A DNA stretch of 64,000 nt from Desulfovibrio aminophilus DSM 12254 (lineage in GTDB: Bacteria > Desulfobacterota > Desulfovibrionia > Desulfovibrionales > Desulfovibrionaceae), in NCBI RefSeq assembly GCF_000422565.1, contig NZ_AUMA01000009.1, positions 1 to 64,000 on the forward strand. The letters run 5' to 3'. The position numbers and the translations under genes are program-made. This document shows positions 42,927-52,440 of this stretch, in pieces. The notes beneath the pieces were generated by a model. That model worked only from the letters and a program-made list of their open reading frames with translations, did no database searches and was not told the DNA's origin. The first letter of the stretch is position 1. Each line of letters starts with the position of its first letter.

Positions 42927-44165
42927 ATGAAACGAGTCGTCGTCACCGGCCTGTCCGCCATCACGCCGCTGGGAACCGACCTGGCCTCCAGTTGGGAGGC
43001 CCTGCTGGCGGGCAAGTCCGGCATCGGTCCCCTGACCAAGTTCGACTGCGCGGCCTATGAGACCCGCATCGCCGGAGAGGTCAAGGGCTTCGAGCCCGAG
43101 CGCTACATCCCGGCGAAGCAGGTCAAGCGCATGGAGACCTTCGTCCAGTACGCCGTGGCCTGTTCCAAGATGCTGCTGGAGGACGCGGGCTGGCAGGTGC
43201 CGCCCGAGGAGGCCGCCACCACCGGCGTGATCATCGGCGTGGGCCTGGGCGGGCTACAGACCATCGAGTCCATGCATCAGAAGCTCCTGGAAAAGGGGCC
43301 CTCGCGCATCTCGCCCTTCTTCATCCCGATCATCATCGCCAACATGGCCGCCGGACAGGTGTCCATTGAAACCGGCGCGCGCGGACCCAACGTCTGCACC
43401 ACCACGGCCTGCGCCTCGGGCACCCACGGCATCGGCTACGCCTACTCCGAGATCAAGCTCGGCCGTTGCGAGGCCATGATCTGCGGCGGCGCGGAGTCAA
43501 CCATCACGTCCCTGGGCGTGTCCGGCTTCAACGCCCTCAAGGCCCTGTCCACGCGCAACGACGATCCCCAGCGGGCCTCCCGGCCCTTCGACCGCGACCG
43601 CGACGGCTTCGTCATGGGCGAGGGCAGCGGCCTGCTGCTTCTGGAGTCCCTGGAGCACGCCCGGGCGCGCGGAGCGCGCATCTACGCCGAGGTCGTGGGT
43701 TTCGGGGCCTCCGGCGACGCCTACCATATGACCGCCCCGCCCGAGGACGGCTCGGGCATGGCCCTGGCCATGAGCGCGGCCATCCGCGAGGCGGGCGTGC
43801 CCGTGACCGATATCGACCACATCAACGCCCACGGCACCTCCACGTCGCTCAACGACGCCTGCGAGACCCGGGCCATCAAAACGGTCTTTGGCAAGCACGC
43901 CTACAAGCTCTCCATCACCGGCAACAAATCCATGACCGGCCACCTCCTGGGCGCGGCCGGCGGCGTGGAGTCGGTCTTTTCGGTGTTGACCCTGTGCGAG
44001 GGCAAGATTCCGCGCACCCTGAACCTGGAGAACCCGGACCCGGAGTGCGACCTGGACTACGTGCCCGAAGGCATGCGCACGCAACGGGTGAACTACACCC
44101 TCTGCAACTCCTTCGGTTTCGGCGGCACCAACGCCTGTATGCTGTTCAAGAGATTCGAGGACTGA
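42927..44165 (+). CDS. fabF: 3-oxoacyl-ACP synthase II
   Basis: A 412-residue KAS II condensing enzyme elongating acyl-ACP with malonyl-ACP. Catalytic triad visible: Cys in [14 protein letters not shown], His in [11 protein letters not shown], His in [15 protein letters not shown], plus the C-terminal [10 protein letters not shown]. Starts [16 protein letters not shown]. The 129-bp gap after acpP holds GC-rich inverted repeats that may tune expression of acpP relative to fabF. Confidence 0.96.
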   Translation: MKRVVVTGLSAITPLGTDLASSWEALLAGKSGIGPLTKFDCAAYETRIAGEVKGFEPERYIPAKQVKRMETFVQYAVACSKMLLEDAGWQVPPEEAATTGVIIGVGLGGLQTIESMHQKLLEKGPSRISPFFIPIIIANMAAGQVSIETGARGPNVCTTTACASGTHGIGYAYSEIKLGRCEAMICGGAESTITSLGVSGFNALKALSTRNDDPQRASRPFDRDRDGFVMGEGSGLLLLESLEHARARGARIYAEVVGFGASGDAYHMTAPPEDGSGMALAMSAAIREAGVPVTDIDHINAHGTSTSLNDACETRAIKTVFGKHAYKLSITGNKSMTGHLLGAAGGVESVFSVLTLCEGKIPRTLNLENPDPECDLDYVPEGMRTQRVNYTLCNSFGFGGTNACMLFKRFED

Positions 44166-44202
44166 ACCCGGGGCGCGACCCGGCCATGCAAGTGAGGCGG
44201 TC

Positions 44203-45441
44203 ATGGAAGAATTGATGATGCAGGATCCGGGAGTCGCCGCGGCCATTTCCCGCGAGGTCGACAGGCAGATGTCCAAGCTGGAGCTCATCGCCTCGGAGAA
44301 CTTCACCTCCACGGCGGTGCGCCAGGCCATGGGCAGCGTCATGACCCACAAGTACGCCGAGGGCTACCCGGGCAAGCGCTACTACGGCGGCTGCGAGTAC
44401 GTGGACCAGGTCGAGAACCTGGCCCGCGACCGGGTCAAGGCCCTCTTCGGCGCGGGCTACGCCAACGTGCAGCCCCACTCCGGCTCCCAGGCCAACATGG
44501 CCGTGTACTTCGCGGTCTGCAAGCCCGGCGACACCGTGCTCGGCATGGATCTCTCCCACGGCGGACACCTGACCCACGGCAGCCCGGTGAACTTCTCCGG
44601 CCGTCTGTACAACATCGTCTCCTACGGCGTGGACAAGGAGACCCAGACCATCGACTTCGACCAAGTGGAGCGCCTGGCCAAGGAGCACAAGCCGAAGATG
44701 ATCGTGGCCGGCGCCAGCGCCTACCCCCGGATCATCGACTTCAAGCGCTTCCGCCAGATCGCCGACGAGGTGGGCGCCGTGCTCATGGTGGACATGGCCC
44801 ACATCGCGGGCCTCATCGCCGCCGGCGAGCACCCCTCCTGCATCGAGCACGCCCACTTCACCACCTCGACCACGCACAAGACCCTGCGCGGCCCGCGCGG
44901 CGGCCTCATCCTGGCCGCCGAGGACCAGGAAAAGGTGCTGAACTCCCAGATCTTCCCCGGCATCCAGGGCGGCCCGCTCATGCACGTCATCGCGGCCAAG
45001 GCCGTGGCCTTCGGCGAGGCCCTGGCCCCGGGTTTCCAGGAATACCAGTCCCAGGTGGTCAAGAACGCCAAGGCCCTGGCCTCGGCCCTGCAGGAGTCCG
45101 AGTTCAAGCTCGTCTCCGGCGGCACCGACAACCACCTCATGCTCATCGACCTGACCAACAAGGACATCACCGGCAAGGACGCCGAGATCGCCCTGGACAA
45201 GGCGGGCATCACGGCGAACAAGAACACCATCCCCTTCGAGACCCGCTCGCCCTTCGTGACCTCGGGCATCCGCCTGGGCACCCCGGCCTTGACCACCCGG
45301 GGCATGATCGAGGAGGATATGATCGTGGTGGCCGAGGCCATCACCGCGGCCATCGAGAACTGGCAGTCGGACGCCGTGCTGGAGGAGATCCGCGAGGAAG
45401 TGGAGGAATTCTCCCGCAGCTTCCCGCTGTTCGCCTGGTAG
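44203..45441 (+). CDS. glyA: Serine hydroxymethyltransferase
   Basis: A 412-residue PLP enzyme interconverting serine and glycine with tetrahydrofolate, the main one-carbon source. Signatures: [69 protein letters not shown], and PLP lysine in [15 protein letters not shown]. Normal length. Followed after 9 bp by a dCMP deaminase gene, a functional pairing around thymidylate and folate metabolism. Confidence 0.97.
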   Translation: MEELMMQDPGVAAAISREVDRQMSKLELIASENFTSTAVRQAMGSVMTHKYAEGYPGKRYYGGCEYVDQVENLARDRVKALFGAGYANVQPHSGSQANMAVYFAVCKPGDTVLGMDLSHGGHLTHGSPVNFSGRLYNIVSYGVDKETQTIDFDQVERLAKEHKPKMIVAGASAYPRIIDFKRFRQIADEVGAVLMVDMAHIAGLIAAGEHPSCIEHAHFTTSTTHKTLRGPRGGLILAAEDQEKVLNSQIFPGIQGGPLMHVIAAKAVAFGEALAPGFQEYQSQVVKNAKALASALQESEFKLVSGGTDNHLMLIDLTNKDITGKDAEIALDKAGITANKNTIPFETRSPFVTSGIRLGTPALTTRGMIEEDMIVVAEAITAAIENWQSDAVLEEIREEVEEFSRSFPLFAW

Positions 45442-45450
45442 GAGGCGGCC

Positions 45451-45912
45451 ATGAGCCGATTGCCCTGGCCCGACTACTTCATGAGCATCGCGCACCTGGT
45501 GGCCGAGCGCTCCACCTGCCTGCGGCGCAAGGTGGGGGCCGTGGCCGTGCGCGACAAGCGCATCCTGGCCACGGGCTACAACGGCCCGCCGTCCAACGTG
45601 CCGCACTGCGAGGACGTGGGGTGCATCCGGGAACGCCTGGGCATCCCCTCGGGCCAGCGCCACGAACTCTGCCGAGGTCTGCACGCCGAGCAGAACGTGA
45701 TCATCCAGGCCGCCGTGCACGCCATCTCGCTCAAGGGCGCGATCATCTACTGCACGACCCAGCCCTGCCTGATCTGCACCAAGATGCTGGTCAATTGCCA
45801 AGTGGAGGCCATCTACTACGCCGGGGCCTATCCCGACGAGCTGGCCGAGGACATGCTCAAGGAGGCCGGTGTCCGTCATGAACTGCTGCAAGGAGACTTT
45901 ACAACCCGCTGA
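45451..45912 (+). CDS. Deoxycytidylate (dCMP) deaminase family protein
   Basis: A 153-residue zinc deaminase, ComEB-like, turning dCMP to dUMP for dTTP synthesis. Zinc motif H-A-E in [17 protein letters not shown] and P-C-x2-C in [15 protein letters not shown] further Cys / His insertion ([16 protein letters not shown]) is typical of dCMP deaminases. GGAGG ribosome site. Its 3' end overlaps the start of ribD, so the two are translated in tandem. Confidence 0.92.
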   Translation: MSRLPWPDYFMSIAHLVAERSTCLRRKVGAVAVRDKRILATGYNGPPSNVPHCEDVGCIRERLGIPSGQRHELCRGLHAEQNVIIQAAVHAISLKGAIIYCTTQPCLICTKMLVNCQVEAIYYAGAYPDELAEDMLKEAGVRHELLQGDFTTR

Positions 45913-47023
45913 GGCCCTCATGGCCCGGGCCGTGGAACTCGCCCGCCTCGGGCGCGGCGCCACGGCTCCCAATCCCTGCGTGGGAGCGCTGCTGGTCCGC
46001 GACGGAGCCATCGTGGCCCAGGGCTGGCACGAAGCCTTCGGCGGCCCGCACGCCGAGGTGGAGTGCCTGCGTCAGGCGCGAGAAAAAGGCGTGGACGCCT
46101 CGGCCTGCGAACTCTACGTCACCCTGGAGCCCTGCAACCACCAGGGCAAGACCCCGCCCTGCACCGAGGCCATCCTGGCCGCCGGAATCCGCAGTGTGGT
46201 CGTGGGCTGCGCCGACCCCAACCCCGAGGTGGCCGGAGGCGGCGCGGAACATCTGCGATCCAAGGGCGTGAACGTGCGCCTGGGCGTGCTCGAGGGCCCC
46301 TGCCGCGACCTCATCGAGGACTTCCGGCTCTGGAAGACCACCGACCGACCCTTCGTCATCCTCAAGATGGCCGCCACCCTGGACGGCCGCATCGCGGCCC
46401 GCGGCGGGCGTCCGGAACCGATATCCTGCCCCGAGTCCCAAATCGAGGCCCACCGGCTGCGTTCCGTCTGTCGGGCGGTGATCGTCGGCGGCAACACCTT
46501 CTATTCCGACGACCCGCTGCTCACCTGCCGCCTGCCGGGGCTGGCCCCGGACCATGTGCAGCCCTTCGCGGTGGTCGTCACGCGGCGGCTGCCCAAGGCC
46601 CACAACTTCAAGCTGCTCCAGGACCGGCCCGAGCGGGTGGTCTTCTGGACCAGCGAGGAGGAGGCCCGTTCACTGGCGTCCGGAACGCTCACGGAGCGCG
46701 GCTGCCGGGTCTGGGGCCTGGGCCGCGTCGAGGAGGGCCTGGACCTGCGCCAGGGTCTCGTCCGCCTGCGCGCCGAACTGAACTGTTGGAACGTGCTCTG
46801 CGAAGGCGGCGGCCGCCTGGCCATGAGTCTGGCCACCCAGGATCTGGTGGACGAGTTGACGCTCTTCCTGGCCCCCAAGGTGCTCGGCGACGAGCAGGCC
46901 AAGGCCCTGTTCTCCGGCCGCAAGGCCCAGAGCCTGGCCGAGGCCCGCGACTTCCGGCTCCTGGACTGCGCCCGCAGCGGCCGGGATCTCATGCTCACCT
47001 ACCGCCCCAAGAGGACAGACTGA
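45878..47023 (+). CDS. ribD: Bifunctional pyrimidine deaminase / reductase RibD
   Basis: About 381 residues. Catalyses deamination and side-chain reduction in riboflavin synthesis. N-terminal deaminase domain with [12 protein letters not shown] and [20 protein letters not shown] (zinc His and two Cys). C-terminal reductase domain from about 150 with [14 protein letters not shown] and [22 protein letters not shown]. The start is not certain: GTG 45869, ATG 45878 and ATG 45920 are all possible. 45878 lies after an AAGGAGG site, inside the deaminase gene. Confidence 0.93.
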   Translation: MNCCKETLQPAEALMARAVELARLGRGATAPNPCVGALLVRDGAIVAQGWHEAFGGPHAEVECLRQAREKGVDASACELYVTLEPCNHQGKTPPCTEAILAAGIRSVVVGCADPNPEVAGGGAEHLRSKGVNVRLGVLEGPCRDLIEDFRLWKTTDRPFVILKMAATLDGRIAARGGRPEPISCPESQIEAHRLRSVCRAVIVGGNTFYSDDPLLTCRLPGLAPDHVQPFAVVVTRRLPKAHNFKLLQDRPERVVFWTSEEEARSLASGTLTERGCRVWGLGRVEEGLDLRQGLVRLRAELNCWNVLCEGGGRLAMSLATQDLVDELTLFLAPKVLGDEQAKALFSGRKAQSLAEARDFRLLDCARSGRDLMLTYRPKRTD

Positions 47024-47673
47024 TGTTCACCGGACTGGTGCTCGGAACGGGCGTGGTCGAGGCCGCGCAGCCGCGCGGCAGGGAAACGCGACTCACCGTG
47101 CGGGCGGACTTCCTGGGCGATGTGGTCAAAGGCGAATCCATCGCCGTCAACGGAGCCTGCCTCACGGCCGAGGCCGCCGACCGGGGCCGCTTCTCGGCCT
47201 ACGCCAGCGCCGAGACCCTGTCCAAATCCTCCCTCGGCGGCCTGCGCGCCGGGGCCAAGGTCAACCTGGAGCGGGCCCTGGCCCTGGGCGATCGCCTGGG
47301 AGGCCATCTCGTCTCCGGCCACGTGGACTGCCTGGCCCAGGTGGAGTCGGTGACCCCGGCGGGCGAATCCGTGGTCATCCGACTGAGCTTCCCCCGAGAA
47401 TTCGGCTCCCAGGTGGTGCCCAAGGGATCCGTGGCCCTGGACGGGGTCAGCCTGACCGTGAACGAATGCGGCGAGGACTTTCTGACCGTGAACGTCATCC
47501 CGGCCACCCAGGGTGAGACCACCATCGGCCAGTGGCGCCCCGGCAGGGTGGTGAACATGGAGACCGACCTCATCGGCAAGTATGTGCTGCGGATGCTCGG
47601 ACCGTGGACCGAAAAGACCGGGGCCCCGGCTTCAGGCATGACCGCGGAATTCCTGCGGCGAAACGGCTTCTAG
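47023..47673 (+). CDS. ribE: Riboflavin synthase, alpha subunit
   Basis: A 216-residue enzyme dismutating two lumazines to riboflavin. Two tandem lumazine-binding domains are visible: [15 protein letters not shown] with SIAVNGACLTAEA, then GGHLVSGHVDCLAQVESV with GSVALDGVSLTVNECGEDF. Starts at the ATG in a TGATG overlap with the ribD stop. In related genomes ribBA normally follows directly; here the next rib gene is about 9.5 kb away. Confidence 0.95.
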   Translation: MFTGLVLGTGVVEAAQPRGRETRLTVRADFLGDVVKGESIAVNGACLTAEAADRGRFSAYASAETLSKSSLGGLRAGAKVNLERALALGDRLGGHLVSGHVDCLAQVESVTPAGESVVIRLSFPREFGSQVVPKGSVALDGVSLTVNECGEDFLTVNVIPATQGETTIGQWRPGRVVNMETDLIGKYVLRMLGPWTEKTGAPASGMTAEFLRRNGF

Positions 47674-47718
47674 CCCGCCGCCCGCTCCGGTCCGGCCGCT
47701 CAGGCGGCTCGGAGGCCC

Positions 47719-48234
47719 ATGACGCTCGAATCCCCCCAGGCCCGCATCAGCGCGGCCGCCACCGAGATATTCCTCTCCCGGCCGCAAAACTGCGCCGAGG
47801 CCGTGGTCCTGGCCCTCAACCGCCACCTCACCGGCGGCCTCGCCCCGGCCCAGGCCGCGGGAGTGGCCTCGGGCTTCTCGCTGGGCCTGGGCGGCGCGGG
47901 TTGCCTCTGCGGCGCGCTTTCCGGGGCCACGCTCTGTATAGGCCTGTTCCTGGCCCCCAAGGGCGACCGCCTGGAGCGCCGCGCCGCACGCAAGGCCGCC
48001 AAGGCTCTGCACCACTCCTTCCTGGAACTCCACGGCTCGGTCTGCTGCCGGGAACTCTGCCGGGCCCTGGGCGACGAAACCGAGGCCCGCGCAAAACGTT
48101 GCTCCGCGCTCACCGGCTACGCCGCGGCCGAGGCCGCCCGGCTCATCCTGGAGACCCGCCCGGAACTGGCGGGCACGGGCTTCGCCCCGGCTCCGGGCCT
48201 CTTCTCCCGCCTGCGCCGCCTCCTGCGCCCCTGA
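47719..48234 (+). CDS. C_GCAxxG_C_C family redox-type protein (copy 2)
   Basis: A 171-residue helical protein. Family cysteine pattern: NCAEAVVLALNRHL, GLGGAGCLCGALSGATLCIGLFL (the GCAxxG-like core), and GSVCCRELCRALGDE, then a Cys near residue 130 (KRCSALTGYAAAEA). Same family as the gene at 37954-38409 but clearly diverged from it. First gene after ribE, 45 bp downstream, so it could ride on the rib transcript. Reaction unknown. Confidence 0.8.
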   Translation: MTLESPQARISAAATEIFLSRPQNCAEAVVLALNRHLTGGLAPAQAAGVASGFSLGLGGAGCLCGALSGATLCIGLFLAPKGDRLERRAARKAAKALHHSFLELHGSVCCRELCRALGDETEARAKRCSALTGYAAAEAARLILETRPELAGTGFAPAPGLFSRLRRLLRP

Positions 48235-48339
48235 TTCCCCGACCCGCTTCGCCCCGTCCGACGGCGCTTCGCGAACCACGGAAATTTCTCTTGCCTTCCG
48301 CGCCGGGCATTCACTACCCTTGACCGTAAGGAGAATGCC

Positions 48340-49668
48340 GTGTCCTTCAGCGCAGCCGATCCCGACAGCTTCGACACCATCCCCCCGCGCCAGTGGGCCG
48401 GGGCGGACGTGACCAGTTACGTGATGAGCTTTCCGGGCCTGCTCTGGCGCATCGAGCCCGCGCGGGCGCGCATCGAGTTCCTCAACGCCCACCGGGTCGA
48501 GGCCCTGGGCGAGAAGACCAGCCTGCTCCTGCGCAGCGCCGAATACCGCAAGGCCGCCATCGAGGAGCCGGACCTGCCTCTGGTGGAGAGCTTCATGGAC
48601 GCCCTGGGCCGAGGAGGCCCCTCGGGCTGCGTGTTCCGCCTGCGGAAGACCGAAGGCCGCCGGACCTGGCTCAAGCTGCGCTGCTGGCCCCTGCCCGGCG
48701 ACCCCCGCTACGCCGTGGGCTACCTCATCGAGGTCACGGACAGCGCCGAGACCATCAAGAGCATCATCGAGAAGGACTCCGAGCTTCAGCTCATGATCGA
48801 TCTGGCCGAGAATCCCGTGCTTCTGGTGGACTTCGACGAAAAGACGGTCATCGCCCAGAACGCGGCGGCCTCGGAGCTGTTCCTCTACAGCCCGGACGAA
48901 TTCCGGCGGCTGTCCTTCGCGGACCTCTACCACCAGGGCATGCGCGGCACGGTGCAGAAAATCGAGAACGAGGTGCTCTTCGACAAGAAGTGGGAGGGCA
49001 AGCTCGGCTTCCGGCGCAAGACCAACTCCGCCTTCACCGCCGACGCCGCCCTGCGTTTTCTGGTCTGCAAGGAACGCCGCCTGCTGCGCGTCTCGCTCAC
49101 GCACATCGAGAGCCTGGGGGGCAACGGCGAGGAAACTTCCTCCGGCAACGGCCTGTGCGCCGGGCTGGCCAGGAGCCTGACCGAGCGGCTGGCGGGCAAA
49201 AACGACATCCACGAAATCCTGGAGATATTCCTCCAGGCGCAACTGCCGCGCCATTCCTTCGACGCGGTCATGTTCTCCGACATCCACACGAAGAAGAACA
49301 AGGTCTTCGTCTACGGCGCGGGCGAGCCCTTCGCCCACGTGGAGCCCGGAGAAATGTATTCCTATGAGGGAACCATCGCCCAAAGCATCGAACGCTTCCG
49401 GCTGGACCACCTCATCGTGGAGGACACCCTGGAGAGCATCAAGGCCATCGACTGGGCCTTGTTCATCCCCAAGGGAATCCGGTCCTATTTCGCCAAACCA
49501 TTTTACCAGCGCGGAACGTTGCGGGCCGTGCTCGTGCTCTGCTCGCGGGAACCCAACGCCTTCCCGGCCTCGGGCCTGCCGGAATACACCTGCCTCTTCG
49601 AGCCGTTCGAGGCGGCCATCAAGTCCTGGCGGGCGGCCCAGCGCCGTTCCCGTTCCTCCGGCGGTTGA
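48340..49668 (+). CDS. PAS-PAS-GAF-type sensory protein without output domain
   Basis: A 442-residue soluble protein starting at GTG with AAGGAG six bases upstream. Residues about 30-130 form a PAS-like fold (SFPGLLWRIEPARARIEFLN...YLIEVTDSAETI). Residues 145-265 hold a second PAS (MIDLAENPVLLVDFDEKTVI). Residues 280-430 look GAF-like (HEILEIFLQAQLPRHSFDAV... FYQRGTLRAVLVLCSRE). No kinase, cyclase or DNA-binding domain is attached, so it must act through a partner. It ends at a strong terminator, separating it from the GntR operon. Confidence 0.65.
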   Translation: MSFSAADPDSFDTIPPRQWAGADVTSYVMSFPGLLWRIEPARARIEFLNAHRVEALGEKTSLLLRSAEYRKAAIEEPDLPLVESFMDALGRGGPSGCVFRLRKTEGRRTWLKLRCWPLPGDPRYAVGYLIEVTDSAETIKSIIEKDSELQLMIDLAENPVLLVDFDEKTVIAQNAAASELFLYSPDEFRRLSFADLYHQGMRGTVQKIENEVLFDKKWEGKLGFRRKTNSAFTADAALRFLVCKERRLLRVSLTHIESLGGNGEETSSGNGLCAGLARSLTERLAGKNDIHEILEIFLQAQLPRHSFDAVMFSDIHTKKNKVFVYGAGEPFAHVEPGEMYSYEGTIAQSIERFRLDHLIVEDTLESIKAIDWALFIPKGIRSYFAKPFYQRGTLRAVLVLCSREPNAFPASGLPEYTCLFEPFEAAIKSWRAAQRRSRSSGG

Positions 49669-49702
49669 TCCCCGGCGGCCAGCGGCCAGATTTACCCCCA
49701 AC

Positions 49703-49731
49703 GCCCCGGCAGCGCCCGGGGCTTTCTTTTG
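49703..49731 (+). terminator. Rho-independent terminator after the PAS-GAF gene
   Basis: Perfect 7-bp GC stem (GCCCCGG / CCGGGGC) with a 6-base loop followed by TTTCTTTT. It closes the transcript upstream of the GntR operon. Confidence 0.85.
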
Positions 49732-49854
49732 TCATTTTTTCCTGAAATTGGTTCATCCAAAATTTCCATTTCATTTCAAAGCTGTTGCGGTTTTTCCCGT
49801 ATTTCACCTTTCATTTTTTCAAGCTGGTTGTTCTTCAGCCGTGATTCATGCGAT

Positions 49855-49865
49855 TGGTGTTACCA
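49855..49865 (+). promoter_or_regulatory. GntR/FadR-type operator in front of the regulator gene
   Basis: The palindrome TGGT-GTT-ACCA exactly matches the TGGT-N3-ACCA core used by FadR / LldR / PdhR-type repressors. It is 35 bp upstream of the GntR start, at the end of an A+T-rich promoter-like stretch (49732-49850). Autoregulation is the natural reading. Confidence 0.65.
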
Positions 49866-49900
49866 GAGAACGACGATCCGACATCCGACGGAGGTTGCCC

Positions 49901-50644
49901 ATGAGCCCGGAATCCGCCGCCAGGCAGATCAGCAAGGAAGAACATTCCCTGGAAGCCCTGCTCAGCATGGTCCGGGACGAACGCTTCGAGCTGGGAGGAC
50001 GCCTGCCCACGGAGCGCGCCCTGTCCGAGCAGTTGGGCGCCAGCCGCAACACCATCCGGGGAGCCCTGCGCGTACTCGAGGCCAAGGGGCTGGTGGAAGT
50101 GCGCCCGGGGAGCGGCTGCTATCTGCGCTCCCGCCGCGAGATCCAGGGTGAGTTGAACACGGAGGCCGTGGACTGGTCCTCCCGTCTGGAAGCCTGCTAC
50201 CTCATCTTTCCCCGCATCGCGACGCTCTGCACCGAACGCATCAGCGCAAGCGGCATCGCCGCCATGGAACTGCGGCTCATGGACCTGAGCCGGGCCCTCT
50301 TCGCCCGCAATCCCGACGCCCTGCGCGAACACCTCAACGGCTTCGCCCGCGACATCGCCGGGGGCACGGGCAACCCGGCCCTGCGCGCCGTGGTCGAGGC
50401 GCTCTGCCCCGGCAACAGCCCACTGTTCGGAATCATCTTCTACCTCCAGGACTACGAACGGGAAATGCTCTTCGGGGACACGGCAAAGATCGTCCAGGCC
50501 ATGAAACGGCGCGATGCCGGCGAAGCCGCGCGCTGCATGGAGGAGCGCATCCTGCGGCTGGCCTCCCTGCTGGAGCGCCACGCCGACGTGCCGCTCTCGC
50601 CGCTGCTCAAAAGCGAGGGCGAACGGCTGGAGGTCTTCGGCTGA
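49901..50644 (+). CDS. GntR (FadR/FCD subfamily) transcriptional regulator
   Basis: A 247-residue regulator. The N-terminal winged helix (about 12-75; GGRLPTERALSEQLGASRNT, VEVRPGSGCYL) is followed by an all-helical FCD ligand domain (about 90-235). In typical metal-binding FCD domains a His lies in the D-x3-FH-x3 segment and another near the C-terminus. Here the equivalent segments read GFARDIAGGTGNPAL and CMEERILRLASL, so both His appear missing. GGAGG ribosome site fixes the ATG at 49901. First gene of a tightly packed operon, with a matching operator upstream. The ligand is unknown. Confidence 0.85.
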   Translation: MSPESAARQISKEEHSLEALLSMVRDERFELGGRLPTERALSEQLGASRNTIRGALRVLEAKGLVEVRPGSGCYLRSRREIQGELNTEAVDWSSRLEACYLIFPRIATLCTERISASGIAAMELRLMDLSRALFARNPDALREHLNGFARDIAGGTGNPALRAVVEALCPGNSPLFGIIFYLQDYEREMLFGDTAKIVQAMKRRDAGEAARCMEERILRLASLLERHADVPLSPLLKSEGERLEVFG

Positions 50645-51024
50645 TGACACGCTGCACACGCAAGGAATTTCTCGGCCTGTTCACCGGCAGGTGGCGGCCG
50701 GCCCCCGAGGCCGTCCGGGAGGAGCCCGGAGCCGACGAAGGGTTGGACTCGCTCTGGGCCGACTTCCCCGACGCCCTGCTGGCCGAGGAGGCGCGGCGGC
50801 TGGGGCTGGACCCCGAGGGGCTGGGACGCGCGGCGATGCTCTCCGCCGTGCGTCGGGCCATGCTTTCGCAGCAGGAACCACGGAACGTGGACAAGGATAC
50901 GGACCCCAGCGCGGGCCGCCCGCCGGCCCAGGAGGCGACGAGCCATGAAGCGAAAATGAACGCCGACCCGTCGACCGAGGCCCCACTGTCCCGGCACCCT
51001 TTTGCAAGGAGAGAAGGAACATGA
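50644..51024 (+). CDS. Small protein of unknown function in the GntR operon
   Basis: A 126-residue protein starting at an ATG that overlaps the regulator stop (ATGA) and ending in an ATGA overlap with the membrane protein gene. The first 80 residues look foldable, with an LDSLWADFPDALLAEEARRL helix and RAAMLSAVRRAMLSQ. The last 45 are polar and probably disordered. No known motif, signal peptide or membrane segment. Its strict coupling on both sides is the main evidence that it is a real gene. Confidence 0.6.
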   Translation: MTRCTRKEFLGLFTGRWRPAPEAVREEPGADEGLDSLWADFPDALLAEEARRLGLDPEGLGRAAMLSAVRRAMLSQQEPRNVDKDTDPSAGRPPAQEATSHEAKMNADPSTEAPLSRHPFARREGT

Positions 51025-52427
51025 ATCCTGGTCCCGTGCCTTTCCTCGAGGCGCGCAAGCTGGAAAAGCGCTGGAAGGGCCCCGTTCCGGCGCTGGTGAA
51101 CCTCCTGTTCACCCTGGCGATCTTCTACGCCACCTGGTGGATATTCCAGGATCCGCGCGGCCTCATGCGGCTGTACACCCCCTACGTGGGCTACAACTAC
51201 ACCCGCTGGATCCTCATCGTGCTCATCTGGATCGCCTACATCTTCGATTTCTGGCCCTTCAAGCGCACCTGGCTGGAGCGGGCGCACCCCCTGGTCAAGG
51301 GCGCGGTGCTCACCCTGCTCACGGCGGGCGTCCTGCTCACGCTCATGAAGGGCTTCTTCGAAGGCCTGCTCGGCAACTACGCCATGGCCTACTTCAATCC
51401 CGAGCAGCTGACCAAGCTGCCCGGCGTGACCGCCTTCTTCGCCGAGGAATACGCGGCCACGGCCTGCCTCATGTTCGCGGCCATCGCCTCCTGGCTCTCG
51501 CCCTCCTGGATCGTGGCCATGGAGTCCGCGCCCTGGCAGGATCTGAAGCAGCCCGCCCGCGGCCTGAGCATCTGGGTCATGACCTTCTTCCTGAGCACGC
51601 TGGTCTACTTCATGACCATGCACTCGCACATGGGCATCCTCTACTACCCCTGGCAGGCCTTCACCTCCATCACCCCGCCCTACTGGGAGAACTTCGCCAA
51701 CACGGTCTCGGGCAACTTCCACATCGCCTGGATCATGTGCTGCACCGTGGTGGTCTGGCTGGTGGAGACCATCTGGGAGCGCTATCCCTTCAGCACGATC
51801 AAGAACCCCTGGCTGCGGCGCATCTCCCTGTTCGTGGCCATCATCGCCATCTCCCTGGCCCTGAACTTCTTCCTCTACTACGCCCAGGAGCTGGCCTGGG
51901 GCGAGGCCATCCGGGGCTCCCGCCGCGACGCGGCCCCCGACTGGCGCTGGCTGCACGTGGGCGAGACGGCCATCTTCTTCCTCGTGCCCGCCCTGTTCCT
52001 GTACATTTACTGCGACAACTGGCCGCGCAAGTTCTCCACCCCGGTGAACATGCTCGTGCGCACGATCATCATGGTCGTGGGCGGCCTGGCCATCTACGCC
52101 CTCTACTATAGGTACGCACACCTCTTCCTGGGCACCCAGAAGGGCTTCTCGCACCCGCAGCAGTTCCCCATGATCCCGATGATCTGGCTCATCAACATCT
52201 GGCTCATCAACACCTGGTTCATGGACAACTGGCCGGGCTGGAAGCTGCGCATGAAGACCGCCGAGGAACTGCGACAGGAGCACCTGGCCCGCGAGGCCGA
52301 GCACACCTGGAGCCCGCGCATGGTCCCCGGCTTGGCCGTGGGCGCGGTGGTCGGCGTGGCGCTCTACTTCGTCACGGTCTGGGCCCTGCCCCAGGTCTCC
52401 AACGCCATCAACCTGATCCCCAAGTAA
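51021..52427 (+). CDS. Polytopic membrane protein, unknown function
   Basis: A 468-residue protein with about 11 predicted membrane helices (near residues 22-42, 58-78, 91-110, 137-157, 176-200, 228-247, 258-283, 306-327, 333-358, 374-392, 429-450). It is rich in Trp and has histidines at helix ends (FMTMHSHMGILYYPW, GNFHIAWIMCC, LHVGETAIFF, YRYAHLFLG). This could mean bound metal or heme, but no family motif is recognised. A strong AAGGAGAGAAGG ribosome site precedes the ATG. It lies directly before the Tat-exported metallo-hydrolase and is the likely membrane partner of that enzyme. Confidence 0.75.
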   Translation: MNPGPVPFLEARKLEKRWKGPVPALVNLLFTLAIFYATWWIFQDPRGLMRLYTPYVGYNYTRWILIVLIWIAYIFDFWPFKRTWLERAHPLVKGAVLTLLTAGVLLTLMKGFFEGLLGNYAMAYFNPEQLTKLPGVTAFFAEEYAATACLMFAAIASWLSPSWIVAMESAPWQDLKQPARGLSIWVMTFFLSTLVYFMTMHSHMGILYYPWQAFTSITPPYWENFANTVSGNFHIAWIMCCTVVVWLVETIWERYPFSTIKNPWLRRISLFVAIIAISLALNFFLYYAQELAWGEAIRGSRRDAAPDWRWLHVGETAIFFLVPALFLYIYCDNWPRKFSTPVNMLVRTIIMVVGGLAIYALYYRYAHLFLGTQKGFSHPQQFPMIPMIWLINIWLINTWFMDNWPGWKLRMKTAEELRQEHLAREAEHTWSPRMVPGLAVGAVVGVALYFVTVWALPQVSNAINLIPK

Positions 52428-52440
52428 CGAGGAGAACACC

